In this document: piece after piece, positions 1 through 8,548 of the stretch
Position numbering within the stretch: the first letter of the stretch is position 1
Layout of the letters: every line of letters begins with the position of its first letter
Assembly: GCA_002353295.1 (NCBI GenBank)
Contig: DEJG01000001.1
Span: forward strand, 4,074-39,135
Direction: 5' to 3'
Length of the DNA: 35,062 nt
DNA from: Prevotella sp. UBA2754
GTDB lineage: Bacteria > Bacteroidota > Bacteroidia > Bacteroidales > Bacteroidaceae
The notes under the pieces: model-generated
What the model was told of the DNA's origin: nothing
The model's input: only the letters and a program-made list of their open reading frames with translations
Database searches by the model: none
Translations under genes and position numbers: made by a program

Positions 1-1482
1 TGTGCTTACATCTGTCCTCACGCAGCCATCCGTCCATTCGTGCTCGATGAGAACGAAATTAAGGGCTTCACTGCTGCTGAGGATACTATCGAGATGAAGG
101 CTCCTGCCGCAATGAAGGGTATGCACTTCCGCATCGAAACATCAGTACTCGACTGTCTTGGCTGCGGCAACTGTGCTGACATCTGCCCAGGCAATCCTAA
201 GACTGGTAAGGCTCTTACCATGGTTGCCTTCAACCCAGATGCTGCCGACATGAAGCAGGAAGCTAAAAACTGGGAGTATCTCGTGAAGGAGGTTAAGTCT
301 AAGCAGGATCTCGTTGACATCCGCTCGAACGTGAAGAACTCACAGTTCGCTCAGCCTCTGTTCGAGTTCTCTGGCGCTTGCTCTGGTTGCGGTGAGACTC
401 CTTACGTGAAGCTCATCAGCCAGTTGTTCGGTGACCGTCAGATGATTGCCAACGCTACCGGTTGCTCTTCTATCTATTCAGCTTCTATTCCTTCAACTCC
501 TTACACCAAGAACGAGAAGGGACAGGGCCCAGTCTTCAACAACTCTCTGTTCGAGGACTTCTGCGAGTTCGGTCTCGGTATGGCTCTCGGTAACAAGAAG
601 ATGAAGGAGCGCGTAGCCAAGTTGCTGAAGGAAGCAGAGGCCAATGCTCCTGCTGAATTCACCGCCCTCGCTGAGGAGTGGATTGCCAACAAGGACGATG
701 CCGACAAGACCAAGGAGATTGCTCCGAAGTTGCGTGAGGCAATCGCTGCCGGTGCTGCTAACGGTTGCGAGTTCTGTAAAGAACTGAAGACCCTCGACCA
801 CTACCTCGTTAAGCGTAGTCAGTGGATCATCGGTGGTGACGGTGCTTCTTACGACATCGGTTACGGCGGTCTCGACCACGTGATTGCTTCTGGTGAGGAC
901 GTGAACATCCTCGTTCTCGATACTGAGGTATATTCTAACACTGGTGGTCAGGCTTCTAAGGCTACTCCTCTCGGTGCTATCGCCCAGTTCGCAGCTCAGG
1001 GTAAACGCATCCGCAAGAAGGATCTCGGTATGATTGCCACCACTTATGGATATGTATATGTAGCTCAGATTGCTATGGGTGCTGACCACGCACAGACCCT
1101 CAAGGCTATCCGCGAGGCCGAGGCATGGCACGGACCTTCAATCATCATCGCCTACGCTCCATGTATCAACCACGGTCTGAAAGCCAAGGGCGGCATGGGT
1201 AAGAGCCAGGCTGAGGAGAAGAAGGCTGTTGAGTGCGGCTACTGGCATCTGTGGCGCTTCAACCCAGCACTTGCTGAGGAAGGCAAGAATCCGTTCTCTC
1301 TCGACTCTAAGGAGCCGAACTGGGAGAACTTCCACGACTTCCTGTTGGGTGAGGTTCGCTACCTGTCTGTTAAGAAGGCTTATCCTAACGAGGCTGAAGA
1401 ACTCTTCGCCGAGGCACAGAAGATGGCACAGCTCCGCTACAAGAGCTATGTTCGCAAGACTCAGGAGAACTGGGAGGACTAA
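1..1482 (+). CDS. nifJ: Pyruvate:ferredoxin (flavodoxin) oxidoreductase, C-terminal part
   Basis: This is the C-terminal part of a PFOR, which oxidatively decarboxylates pyruvate to acetyl-CoA and reduces ferredoxin in the cytoplasm of anaerobes. The reading frame is open from base 1, so the N-terminal pyruvate- and CoA-binding domains lie outside the window. The first codons give the end of one 4Fe-4S motif (CAYICPHAA). A second motif, CLGCGNCADICPGNP, follows at about 159-203. Further on are the CSGCGETPYVKL segment and the thiamine-diphosphate motif GDGASYDIGYGG near base 838, followed by TEVYSNTGGQ. Codon use is strongly biased (CTC, GGT, AAG), as expected of a highly expressed enzyme. 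The gene ends just before an intrinsic terminator. Identity is secure; only the missing N-terminus limits the description. Confidence 0.96.
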   Translation, partial: CAYICPHAAIRPFVLDENEIKGFTAAEDTIEMKAPAAMKGMHFRIETSVLDCLGCGNCADICPGNPKTGKALTMVAFNPDAADMKQEAKNWEYLVKEVKSKQDLVDIRSNVKNSQFAQPLFEFSGACSGCGETPYVKLISQLFGDRQMIANATGCSSIYSASIPSTPYTKNEKGQGPVFNNSLFEDFCEFGLGMALGNKKMKERVAKLLKEAEANAPAEFTALAEEWIANKDDADKTKEIAPKLREAIAAGAANGCEFCKELKTLDHYLVKRSQWIIGGDGASYDIGYGGLDHVIASGEDVNILVLDTEVYSNTGGQASKATPLGAIAQFAAQGKRIRKKDLGMIATTYGYVYVAQIAMGADHAQTLKAIREAEAWHGPSIIIAYAPCINHGLKAKGGMGKSQAEEKKAVECGYWHLWRFNPALAEEGKNPFSLDSKEPNWENFHDFLLGEVRYLSVKKAYPNEAEELFAEAQKMAQLRYKSYVRKTQENWED

Positions 1483-1499
1483 TCCCTACTCTATACGCT

Positions 1500-1537
1500 A
1501 AAGGAGCATCCGTGATGGATGCTCCTTTTTTATTTTT
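1500..1537 (+). terminator. Intrinsic terminator after nifJ
   Basis: AAGGAGCATCC (1501-1511) pairs with GGATGCTCCTT (1517-1527) across a short loop. A run of T follows directly. It lies about 20 bases after the nifJ stop codon. Confidence 0.9.
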
Positions 1538-1615
1538 GCATACAAAAATTTGCGTGCTATTTCAGATGTCTATTCTTCCCCAATAAAATACTATCTACAA
1601 AAAGGACGTATTAAT

Positions 1616-1646
1616 TTGGAGGAAATAAAAAAAATAATTACTTTTG
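1616..1646 (+). promoter_or_regulatory. Bacteroidetes-type promoter for the TPR kinase-like gene
   Basis: TACTTTTG at 1639-1646 fits the TAnnTTTG -7 element. TTG at 1616-1618 is 20 bases upstream, as expected of the -33 element. The start codon at 1681 is about 35 bases downstream. Confidence 0.75.
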
Positions 1647-1680
1647 CAGTTAATTTATAAGGAATAAAAATTTATACAAT

Positions 1681-3165
1681 ATGAAAAAGAAAATTTTGAC
1701 ACTGATTCTGTGCGCAGGTGTGACTATTGGTGCCTATGCACAGGACACACAAAAAAGCGAATTACAGCAGAAAGCTGAAGCTGCTCAGACCGTCCCTGCC
1801 GCCCGTTATACATATATACGGGCTTACGAAGACTATGTAGCCAAAGGTAAATTGCAACAGGGTATCGAATGCGGTACTAAGGCAGCTGCACTTTATTCAA
1901 AGGATGGACTGCACAAAGAAGCGTTCGAATTTTTGCGTAACCTCGATCAGACGATTAATGCCAAGAATCCAAACAACGCGGCTGCACTTCATTACTTGGT
2001 GACAAAGGAACGTCTTGCTATGTATATGAAGTTCCGTAAACCTGACAGCGCAAAGGAACAACTCAGTCAGATGGAAACACAGGTGAATCAGGTGAGCGAT
2101 GAGAAACTGAAAAACGACTTCTTATACCAAAAAGCTATCTATTTCTATTCCTTTGGACTCAATGCTCAAGGCGATGCTGTTTTCAAGGAAATGGCTTCAA
2201 AACTGACGGCTTCAAAAGAGTATGACAAGGTAGATGCCGTATACAAGCAACTAATTGCCAATGGTCGCCGTAGCAATAATGCAAGCATGGTGGCACAATC
2301 ATATAACAATTATCTAGCGTGGAAGGACTCGGTAAACGCACTGAAGCATGCCGATGAAATTGCAGCACTCAAGAAGCAGATAGCCGATAACGAGGCTGCT
2401 ATCGAGGAGAAAGACTCATCACTGACAACACGCTGGGTATTCATTGTAGGTCTGCTGGTACTGGCTGGTGCACTGACTGCAGCATTGGTGGTAGGTGCTG
2501 TCATACTATTGCGCTTCATTCTCGTCAACCGCAAACAGAAGAAAACTATTCAGTTGGCAAACGACAGTAATGCACTAAAATCGAAATTTATCAGTAACAT
2601 TTCTGCTCAGCTGGATCCCACCCTGCAAAAACTTGATGCCACTAAACCTGAAGTGAAAGCGCTGATAGATTTCTCTGCACATATCCAACAACTCTCAGAA
2701 CTCGAGAATTCTGATGTTGAGACAGAACTCGAAGAGGTGCAGATTCCAACTTTCTGCCAAGGACTGATGGAACAGATTCGTCCAAAGGTAAAACGTGACG
2801 TCAATCTTAAAATCGAGGCTCCTAAGATGTCAATGGAGATGAATAAAGAATACGTATCACACATCTTGCTGCATCTGTTAAACAATGCTGCAGAATATAC
2901 GCCAGAAGGTGGCACCATCTGGTTGGAATACAAAAAACGCAGCGCCCACACTCATCAGTTCTTGGTAGCTGATACGGGGTGCGGTATTCCAGAAGAGAAG
3001 CGTGAGGATATTTTCAAGCCATTCCTTGAAATTCGCGACCTTACAACAGGTGACGGACTTGGCCTCCCTATCTGCAAACAAATGGCACTTAAAATGAACG
3101 GTGACCTTGATATAGATTCTGAATTTACGAGAGGAACACGCTTTGTTCTAGAATTGCACGCATGA
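1681..3165 (+). CDS. TPR-containing membrane histidine-kinase-like protein lacking the phosphoacceptor His
   Basis: This 494-residue protein has the layout of a Bacteroidetes TPR sensor kinase. A signal peptide occupies residues 1-20 (ending AYAQ). An alpha-helical TPR-like region spans about 25-215, and a coiled coil about 220-248. A transmembrane segment follows at about 251-283, then a cytoplasmic linker and a C-terminal HATPase_c domain (about 365-494). The ATPase N box (HLLNNAAEYTPEGG), G1 box (DTGCGIPEE) and G2 box (GDGLGLPICK) are all present. The region matching the H box reads FISNISAQLDPTL. A canonical H box, as in the hybrid kinase at 11587, is FLANMSHEIRTPL, so the histidine is replaced by Ala309 and the following Glu by Gln. 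I infer that it binds ATP but cannot autophosphorylate at the usual site. It could be a pseudokinase or a partner of another kinase. It overlaps the next gene by 4 bases (ATGA). Confidence 0.85.
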   Translation: MKKKILTLILCAGVTIGAYAQDTQKSELQQKAEAAQTVPAARYTYIRAYEDYVAKGKLQQGIECGTKAAALYSKDGLHKEAFEFLRNLDQTINAKNPNNAAALHYLVTKERLAMYMKFRKPDSAKEQLSQMETQVNQVSDEKLKNDFLYQKAIYFYSFGLNAQGDAVFKEMASKLTASKEYDKVDAVYKQLIANGRRSNNASMVAQSYNNYLAWKDSVNALKHADEIAALKKQIADNEAAIEEKDSSLTTRWVFIVGLLVLAGALTAALVVGAVILLRFILVNRKQKKTIQLANDSNALKSKFISNISAQLDPTLQKLDATKPEVKALIDFSAHIQQLSELENSDVETELEEVQIPTFCQGLMEQIRPKVKRDVNLKIEAPKMSMEMNKEYVSHILLHLLNNAAEYTPEGGTIWLEYKKRSAHTHQFLVADTGCGIPEEKREDIFKPFLEIRDLTTGDGLGLPICKQMALKMNGDLDIDSEFTRGTRFVLELHA

Positions 3166-3914
3166 TCTTCTATTTTTCAGGAACAGGCAATACTAAGTGG
3201 GCGGCAGAACAATTGGCTCTGTCGACCCACGATTCTCTTAAATATATTCCCACCGAACTGGATAGTACATGTGTATACACGTTGAAAGAGGGTGAACGTT
3301 TAGGCTTTTGCTTCCCTACTCATGGATGGCAACCACCTAGAATCGTCCGTGAATTCATCCGTAAGGCCACCTTTCATTCCGTCAGCTACATATACGCATT
3401 AACGACTTGCGGTGACAACATGGGCTATGCAATGCGTATATTAAATAAGGAATTAATCGCAAAAGGGTATTTGCTTGATGCTTCTTTCGCGATTACCATG
3501 CCCGAATCGAATGTCTGTTTTAAATTCCTACACCTCGATACTCCAGAGCGTGAACGCCAGAAAATAGGCGCTGCCAAAGAGCGCATAAAACACATCACAG
3601 AAATCATCGTCAATCGCAAAAAAGGAGTTGAGGAATTGATAAAAGGTGCTATTCCCTTCACCTACACTTACATCATCGGAGGCTATTACAACAAACATCT
3701 CATCACAGATCGTCATTTTTGGGTCGATAGAAAGGCTTGTATCCAATGCGGACTATGCAAGAAACTCTGTCCCGTAGACGATATCAAAGACATACCTCCT
3801 CAGTGGAAACACAATGGAAAATGCACCAACTGCCTAGCTTGTTACCACCACTGCCCGAGCCATGCTATCCATTGGGGCAAGATGAAACGCGGTCAATACG
3901 TGTTCAAGGATTGA
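3162..3914 (+). CDS. EFR1-type flavodoxin/ferredoxin fusion protein
   Basis: This 250-residue cytoplasmic protein begins with a flavodoxin-like FMN-binding loop (FYFSGTGNTKWAA). It ends with two 4Fe-4S motifs, CIQCGLCKKLCP and CTNCLACYHHCP, at about residues 193-235. This is the architecture of the EFR1 family of putative electron-transfer proteins, common in anaerobic Firmicutes and Bacteroidetes; their partners are mostly unknown. The start codon overlaps the stop of the upstream kinase-like gene, so the two are translationally coupled. That is unusual company for a redox protein and hints that the pair may link redox state to signalling. No separate promoter is visible. Confidence 0.85.
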   Translation: MIFYFSGTGNTKWAAEQLALSTHDSLKYIPTELDSTCVYTLKEGERLGFCFPTHGWQPPRIVREFIRKATFHSVSYIYALTTCGDNMGYAMRILNKELIAKGYLLDASFAITMPESNVCFKFLHLDTPERERQKIGAAKERIKHITEIIVNRKKGVEELIKGAIPFTYTYIIGGYYNKHLITDRHFWVDRKACIQCGLCKKLCPVDDIKDIPPQWKHNGKCTNCLACYHHCPSHAIHWGKMKRGQYVFKD

Positions 3915-3933
3915 AAAAAACACCAAAGAAGTT

Positions 3934-3963
3934 TTGTAAATCCAAAAAAAACATGTACCTTTG
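3934..3963 (+). promoter_or_regulatory. Promoter for rho
   Basis: TACCTTTG (3956-3963) lies 19 bases after TTG (3934-3936), an excellent Bacteroidetes promoter. It leaves a leader of roughly 80 bases before the rho start. That leader contains a small hairpin, TGTTTC (3983-3988) with GAAACA (3996-4001). Confidence 0.8.
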
Positions 3964-4053
3964 CAGTCGAATTTAATCAAAGTGTTTCCTTTCGCGAAAC
4001 ATTTCCACCCTTTTTTTCAAAACAAAGGTAAACGAATACAGATTGTTTAATAT

Positions 4054-5970
4054 ATGTATACGAAGAATGAACTAGAACAGATGGACATCCCCAAGTTGAT
4101 GGAGATTGCCAACGACCTCGGTGTCAAGGTTTCGCAAGACGATGAACTGGAAAATGTTATCTATGCGATTCTCGACAAAGCTGCTGAAGATTCAGCAGCC
4201 AGCGGAGGTGCTACGAAACGTAAACGTACCAGGATTACGAAGAAAGATAGTAAAGTATATACAGTTAACGGCGCTGACGGTGAAAACTTAGACACGAAGG
4301 CCACCGAAACAAAAAAAGAAAAACAACCTTCGCTTGACGACCTGTTTGCTCAAGCAGATGCCGCTAAGGAGGAAACTGCAACTCAGAAAACAGAAACTAA
4401 AGAAAAAGAAGAGAAACCTGCTCCTAAAAAACGTGGTCGCAAGTCGAAGAAAGAATTGGAAGAAATAGTAGCACAAGAGGCTGCAGAAGTTGTTCAAATT
4501 ACTGAAGAGCCCCAACAGGCAACTACAGACATTCAAGTGCCCGAGGCAGAAGCACTGACAGAAGAGGCTGTAGACCCCAAAGCGATTGAGGAATTGCAGG
4601 CTAAGATGGCTCAATCACAACAGACCCCAGAAGAACCTCCTGTTTATCCAGAAGGTGTGTGGGATGGTGATCCTGGTGACGGCACTGACTTTATTACCAT
4701 AGTGGACATTCCCATCGAAGACGGTGAGGCCATACCTACTCTTGATATTTTCGACCGTCCAATGACACAACCCACGCAAACTGCTGGAGTACCCGAAATG
4801 AGCGTCTATCCTTCTGCCAAAGGGTTTACACCGATTGCGACATATAACTTTGAAAACCTTATTTCAGGCAATGGTGTACTGGAAATGCTGCAAGACGGCT
4901 ATGGGTTCTTGCGTTCTAGCGATTACAATTATCTCTCTTCGCCCGATGATATCTACGTTAGTCCCCAACAGGTGAAACGCTATGGATTGAAAACTGGAGA
5001 TGTTGTTAACTGTATGGTGCGTCCACCACACGATAACGAAAAATATTTTGCGATGACTGAGGTAAAAACCATCAATGGACGTCTCCCTCAAGAAGTGCGC
5101 GATCGTGTGAGTTTCGAACATCTCACCCCACTTTTCCCCGATGAGAAATTCAAACTCTGCGGAGACCCTGCAACAACCAATCCATCTGTGCGTATTGTAG
5201 ACCTCTTCTCACCAATAGGAAAGGGGCAACGTGCATTAATTGTTGCACAGCCCAAAACAGGTAAAACGGTCCTCATGAAGGATATTGCCAACGCTATTGC
5301 AGCCAACCATCCAGAAGCATACATTATGATGCTTCTCATCGACGAACGTCCAGAGGAAGTAACAGATATGGCGCGGACTGTGAATGCAGAAGTTATAGCT
5401 TCGACATTCGACGAACCGGCCGATCGCCACGTTAAAATTGCCGGCATTGTGTTAGAAAAAGCCAAACGCATGGTGGAATGCGGACATGATGTGGTCATTT
5501 TCCTCGATTCTATCACCCGCTTGGCACGCGCTTATAACACTGTCGCTCCTGCTTCAGGAAAAGTACTGACAGGTGGTGTCGATGCTAATGCCCTACAGAA
5601 GCCCAAACGCTTCTTTGGTGCTGCCCGTAATATTGAGAATGGTGGTTCGCTTACCATTATCGCTACAGCCCTGACCGACACAGGATCAAAGATGGATGAG
5701 GTAATCTTCGAGGAGTTCAAAGGTACTGGTAATTCAGAATTGCAACTCGACCGTATGTTAGCTAACAAGCGTGTCTATCCAGCTGTCAATTTAGTACTCT
5801 CATCAACTCGCCGCGATGATCTTCTGCAAGATCCTACTACACTCAACCGTATGTGGATTATTCGCAAGTTTATTGCAGAAATGAATCCAATTGAGGCAAT
5901 GAACACAGTACGTGATCGCTTGGTACAAACTCGCTCTAACGAGGAATTCCTATTGTCAATGAATGGTTAA
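4054..5970 (+). CDS. rho: Transcription termination factor Rho with a long disordered insertion
   Basis: Rho is the hexameric RNA helicase that releases RNA polymerase at factor-dependent terminators. The N-terminal Rho_N helical domain (residues 1-45) is followed by an insertion of about 200 residues (roughly 50-255). The insertion starts Lys/Arg- and Glu-rich and later becomes acidic and Pro/Gln-rich. The cold-shock-type RNA-binding domain comes next (GVLEMLQDGYGFLRS), then the RecA-like ATPase core. The core carries Walker A QPKTGKT near residue 401, followed by IMMLLIDERPEEVTDM and the DSITRLARAYN segment. At 638 residues it is far longer than E. coli Rho (about 419); the difference is the insertion. 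Large insertions of this kind are typical of Bacteroidetes Rho, and in Bacteroides thetaiotaomicron the region is reported to drive phase separation. glyA starts 20 bases downstream, so the two are probably cotranscribed. Confidence 0.96.
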   Translation: MYTKNELEQMDIPKLMEIANDLGVKVSQDDELENVIYAILDKAAEDSAASGGATKRKRTRITKKDSKVYTVNGADGENLDTKATETKKEKQPSLDDLFAQADAAKEETATQKTETKEKEEKPAPKKRGRKSKKELEEIVAQEAAEVVQITEEPQQATTDIQVPEAEALTEEAVDPKAIEELQAKMAQSQQTPEEPPVYPEGVWDGDPGDGTDFITIVDIPIEDGEAIPTLDIFDRPMTQPTQTAGVPEMSVYPSAKGFTPIATYNFENLISGNGVLEMLQDGYGFLRSSDYNYLSSPDDIYVSPQQVKRYGLKTGDVVNCMVRPPHDNEKYFAMTEVKTINGRLPQEVRDRVSFEHLTPLFPDEKFKLCGDPATTNPSVRIVDLFSPIGKGQRALIVAQPKTGKTVLMKDIANAIAANHPEAYIMMLLIDERPEEVTDMARTVNAEVIASTFDEPADRHVKIAGIVLEKAKRMVECGHDVVIFLDSITRLARAYNTVAPASGKVLTGGVDANALQKPKRFFGAARNIENGGSLTIIATALTDTGSKMDEVIFEEFKGTGNSELQLDRMLANKRVYPAVNLVLSSTRRDDLLQDPTTLNRMWIIRKFIAEMNPIEAMNTVRDRLVQTRSNEEFLLSMNG

Positions 5971-5990
5971 ATATCAAAAACTAGATAAAA

Positions 5991-7271
5991 ATGGAAAGAG
6001 ACAACACGATTTTTGAGCTCATCGAGAAAGAGCATCAACGTCAATTGAAAGGTATCGAATTGATTGCTTCGGAAAACTTCGTTAGTGATCAAGTGATGGA
6101 GGCTATGGGCAGTTACCTGACCAACAAATACGCTGAGGGCTATCCTGGACATCGCTATTATGGTGGTTGTCAAGTAGTTGATGAAGTAGAACAATTGGCT
6201 ATTGATCGCGTTTGCAAACTGTTTGGTGCAGAATATGCCAACGTACAGCCCCACTCTGGTGCACAGGCCAATGCTGCCGTATTATTAGCAGTACTAAAAC
6301 CTGGTGACACTTTCATGGGCATGAACCTTGATCACGGTGGTCATCTCTCTCATGGATCTTTAGTTAACACCAGCGGTATCCTCTACAAGCCCGTAGGCTA
6401 TAACCTCAACAAGGAGACCGGACGTGTAGATTATGATGAGATGGAACGTTTGGCATTGGAACACAAGCCCAAATTGATTATCGGTGGCGGTTCGGCATAC
6501 AGCCGCGAATGGGACTATAAACGTATGCGCGAAATTGCTGACAAGGTGGGAGCACTGCTTATGATTGATATGGCTCATCCTGCAGGACTTATTGCTGCTG
6601 GATTACTAGACAATCCCGTTAAGTATGCTCATATCGTGACTTCTACAACACATAAGACACTTCGTGGTCCTCGTGGTGGCATTATTCTCTTGGGCAAAGA
6701 CTTTGAGAATCCTTGGGGATTAAAGACCCCAAAAGGCGTCACAAAAATGATGTCGCAGCTTCTCAACTCTGCTGTATTCCCTGGTCAGCAAGGCGGTCCT
6801 CTGGAACACGTAATCGCAGCTAAGGCTGTGGCTTTCGGTGAAGCACTGAAACCCGAGTTCAAGGAGTGGGCTAAACAGGTTCAGAAAAATGCCAAGGTAT
6901 TGGCAGAGGAACTGATTAAACGTGGATTCACAATTGTCAGCGGCGGTACCGACAATCACTCTATGCTAGTTGACCTACGCTCAAAGTATCCAGAACTAAC
7001 AGGAAAGGTTGCAGAAAATGCATTAGTGGCTGCAGACATTACCGTCAATAAGAACATGGTGCCATTCGATACACGTTCTGCATTCCAAACAAGCGGTATA
7101 CGTCTGGGTACTCCTGCTATCACTACTCGCGGTGCTAAGGAAGACCTGATGGTTGAAATAGCAGCACTGATTGAGGAAGTGCTTAATGCACCTGAAGACG
7201 AACAGGTAATTGCAAGTGTGCGCAAGCGTGTAAACGAGCGAATGAAGGATTATCCATTATTTGCTTACTAA
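5991..7271 (+). CDS. glyA: Serine hydroxymethyltransferase
   Basis: GlyA converts serine and tetrahydrofolate to glycine and methylene-tetrahydrofolate, a main source of one-carbon units. The 426-residue length is normal for the family. The N-terminal IELIASENFVS motif and the PYHR-like segment YPGHRYYGGC are present. The pyridoxal-phosphate lysine is Lys222 in the STTHKTLRGPRGG motif. The gene follows rho by 20 bases with no promoter between. No terminator follows directly; instead there is a structured intergenic region before ribE. Confidence 0.97.
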   Translation: MERDNTIFELIEKEHQRQLKGIELIASENFVSDQVMEAMGSYLTNKYAEGYPGHRYYGGCQVVDEVEQLAIDRVCKLFGAEYANVQPHSGAQANAAVLLAVLKPGDTFMGMNLDHGGHLSHGSLVNTSGILYKPVGYNLNKETGRVDYDEMERLALEHKPKLIIGGGSAYSREWDYKRMREIADKVGALLMIDMAHPAGLIAAGLLDNPVKYAHIVTSTTHKTLRGPRGGIILLGKDFENPWGLKTPKGVTKMMSQLLNSAVFPGQQGGPLEHVIAAKAVAFGEALKPEFKEWAKQVQKNAKVLAEELIKRGFTIVSGGTDNHSMLVDLRSKYPELTGKVAENALVAADITVNKNMVPFDTRSAFQTSGIRLGTPAITTRGAKEDLMVEIAALIEEVLNAPEDEQVIASVRKRVNERMKDYPLFAY

Positions 7272-7303
7272 AACACACGTACATATTATAATATATAAAA
7301 ACT

Positions 7304-7495
7304 GGGTCGTATCGATTCGATCGGGATACTCATCAAATTACATTGAAAACTGAGTAGTATCTTCTGCTAATGGCGGGCCACATCTCTTTTTCGAGAGAAG
7401 TAGTTGTAAAACCGGTGGATTACAAAGGCTAAGAGCGCTCTTCATCTTCTAACAAAGGAGTTTTCATCACATCCTCGGTACGACCCTTTCTTTTT
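7304..7495 (+). ncRNA. Candidate structured RNA of about 185 nt, unassigned (6S-like size)
   Basis: Between glyA and ribE, GGGTCGTA (7304-7311) can pair with TACGACCC (7479-7486), and a T-rich run follows at 7487-7497. Inside this closing helix several more helices are possible. They include GGGAT (7323-7327) with ATCCT (7471-7475), and TGAAAACT (7344-7351) with AGTTTTCA (7459-7466). Local hairpins are GATACT/AGTATC (7325-7330, 7356-7361), TCTC/GAGA (7383-7398) and TTGTAA/TTACAA (7404-7409, 7420-7425). There is also a 12-base palindrome at 7431-7442. Some of these exclude each other. The length, terminal helix and poly-U end fit a free-standing small RNA such as 6S RNA, or an attenuating leader of ribE. 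The FMN riboswitch consensus is not seen. No good TAnnTTTG promoter precedes it, so processing from the glyA transcript is possible. Confidence 0.5.
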
Positions 7496-7519
7496 TTCAT
7501 AGTTTAGAAGTTCATTGTT

Positions 7520-8128
7520 ATGTTTTCTGGTATTATCGAAGAATTTGCAACCATAGTGGCTATAAAAAAAGATAGAGACAACATTGATTTCACACTGCAA
7601 TGTTCATTTGTCAGTGAACTAGGCATCGATCAAAGTGTTGCTCACAATGGTGTATGTCTGACAATAGTGAGCATCGAGAACAACACTTACACCGTTACAG
7701 CTATGAAAGAAACGCTCAATCGATCGAATCTCGGTCTACTGAAAGTGGGCGATAAAGTGAATGTAGAACGCTCGATGCTGATGAATGGACGTCTGGACGG
7801 GCATATAGTGCAAGGCCACGTGGACGAGACCGCACGTTGTATTGCCATTGAGGATGCAAATGGGTCAACTTACTTCACCTTCGAATATCAAGATAATAAA
7901 GAAATGGCTTTAAACGGATATTTCACCGTTGACAAAGGATCTGTAACAGTTAACGGTGTATCACTCACTGTCTGCAACCCCACCCTAAACACATTCCAGG
8001 TAGCTATCATCCCCTACACCTTCGAACATACTAATTTCTGCGATATAAAAGTGGGGTCTGTAGTCAATTTGGAGTTCGATATTATAGGAAAATACATCGC
8101 CAGATTGCAACAAATATCAAAGAATTGA
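7520..8128 (+). CDS. ribE: Riboflavin synthase, alpha subunit
   Basis: This enzyme dismutates two molecules of 6,7-dimethyl-8-ribityllumazine to riboflavin, the last step of riboflavin synthesis. The protein starts with the hallmark MFSGIIEE. It consists of two similar lumazine-binding beta-barrel repeats, roughly 1-97 and 98-190. The motifs VAHNGVCLTI and VNGVSLTV occupy matching places in the two halves, and GHIVQGHVDE opens the second. The 202-residue length is normal. It stands apart from other rib genes and lies about 25 bases after the T-run of the structured RNA. No promoter of its own is evident, so expression may depend on readthrough from upstream. Confidence 0.95.
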   Translation: MFSGIIEEFATIVAIKKDRDNIDFTLQCSFVSELGIDQSVAHNGVCLTIVSIENNTYTVTAMKETLNRSNLGLLKVGDKVNVERSMLMNGRLDGHIVQGHVDETARCIAIEDANGSTYFTFEYQDNKEMALNGYFTVDKGSVTVNGVSLTVCNPTLNTFQVAIIPYTFEHTNFCDIKVGSVVNLEFDIIGKYIARLQQISKN

Positions 8129-8180
8129 TTAATTTTCAAAAAAAAATGCTGATAAATTTTAGTTTCCCACTGAAAATCAG

Positions 8181-8188
8181 TATCTTTG
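8181..8188 (+). promoter_or_regulatory. Promoter -7 element for the HU / RNase G cluster
   Basis: TATCTTTG followed by CAG fits the Bacteroidetes -7 element, 55 bases before the HU start codon. A -33 TTG is not clear. Confidence 0.65.
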
Positions 8189-8243
8189 CAGTCCGAAAGA
8201 GAAAATACACTGAAGATAAACAATTTAAGAGAATAAAATAAAA

Positions 8244-8519
8244 ATGACTAAGGCAGACATTATCAACAAGATTGTTGAGGACACTGGGCTTGCGAAGAAA
8301 GACGTTGCAGCCACTGTTGAAGCTTTTATGGAGGAAATTCGCCAAAGTATGGCAGGACGAAAAGAGAATGTATATTTACGTGGTTTCGGTACGTTTAGTG
8401 TAAAACATCGTGCTAAGAAGACCGCCCGTAACATTTCTAAAAACACCACTATGCTAATTGATGCACACGACTTCCCTGCATTTAAGCCAGCAAAAAGCTT
8501 CATTGCAAAAATGAAATAA
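8244..8519 (+). CDS. hup: HU/IHF-family DNA-binding protein
   Basis: This 91-residue protein is a histone-like DNA-bending protein of the HU family. It starts MTKADIINKIVEDTG. The family signature lies around VYLRGFGTFSVKHRAKKTARN, followed by the beta-arm region with FPAFKPAKSF. Length and motifs are standard for HU. It is the first gene of a probable operon with the 29-residue basic protein and RNase G. Its gene symbol varies between annotations. Confidence 0.95.
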   Translation: MTKADIINKIVEDTGLAKKDVAATVEAFMEEIRQSMAGRKENVYLRGFGTFSVKHRAKKTARNISKNTTMLIDAHDFPAFKPAKSFIAKMK

Positions 8520-8548
8520 AATATTAAACAATTAAAAATATTTGAATC

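Noticed and set aside
493..1131. 212-codon minus-strand frame within nifJ
   Set aside because: Shadow of the strongly biased PFOR coding sequence; no recognisable domain.
7304..7519. FMN riboswitch upstream of riboflavin synthase
   Set aside because: The location is attractive, but the conserved RFN core (GGGTGAAATTCCC-type segments and the multi-branched layout) is not present.
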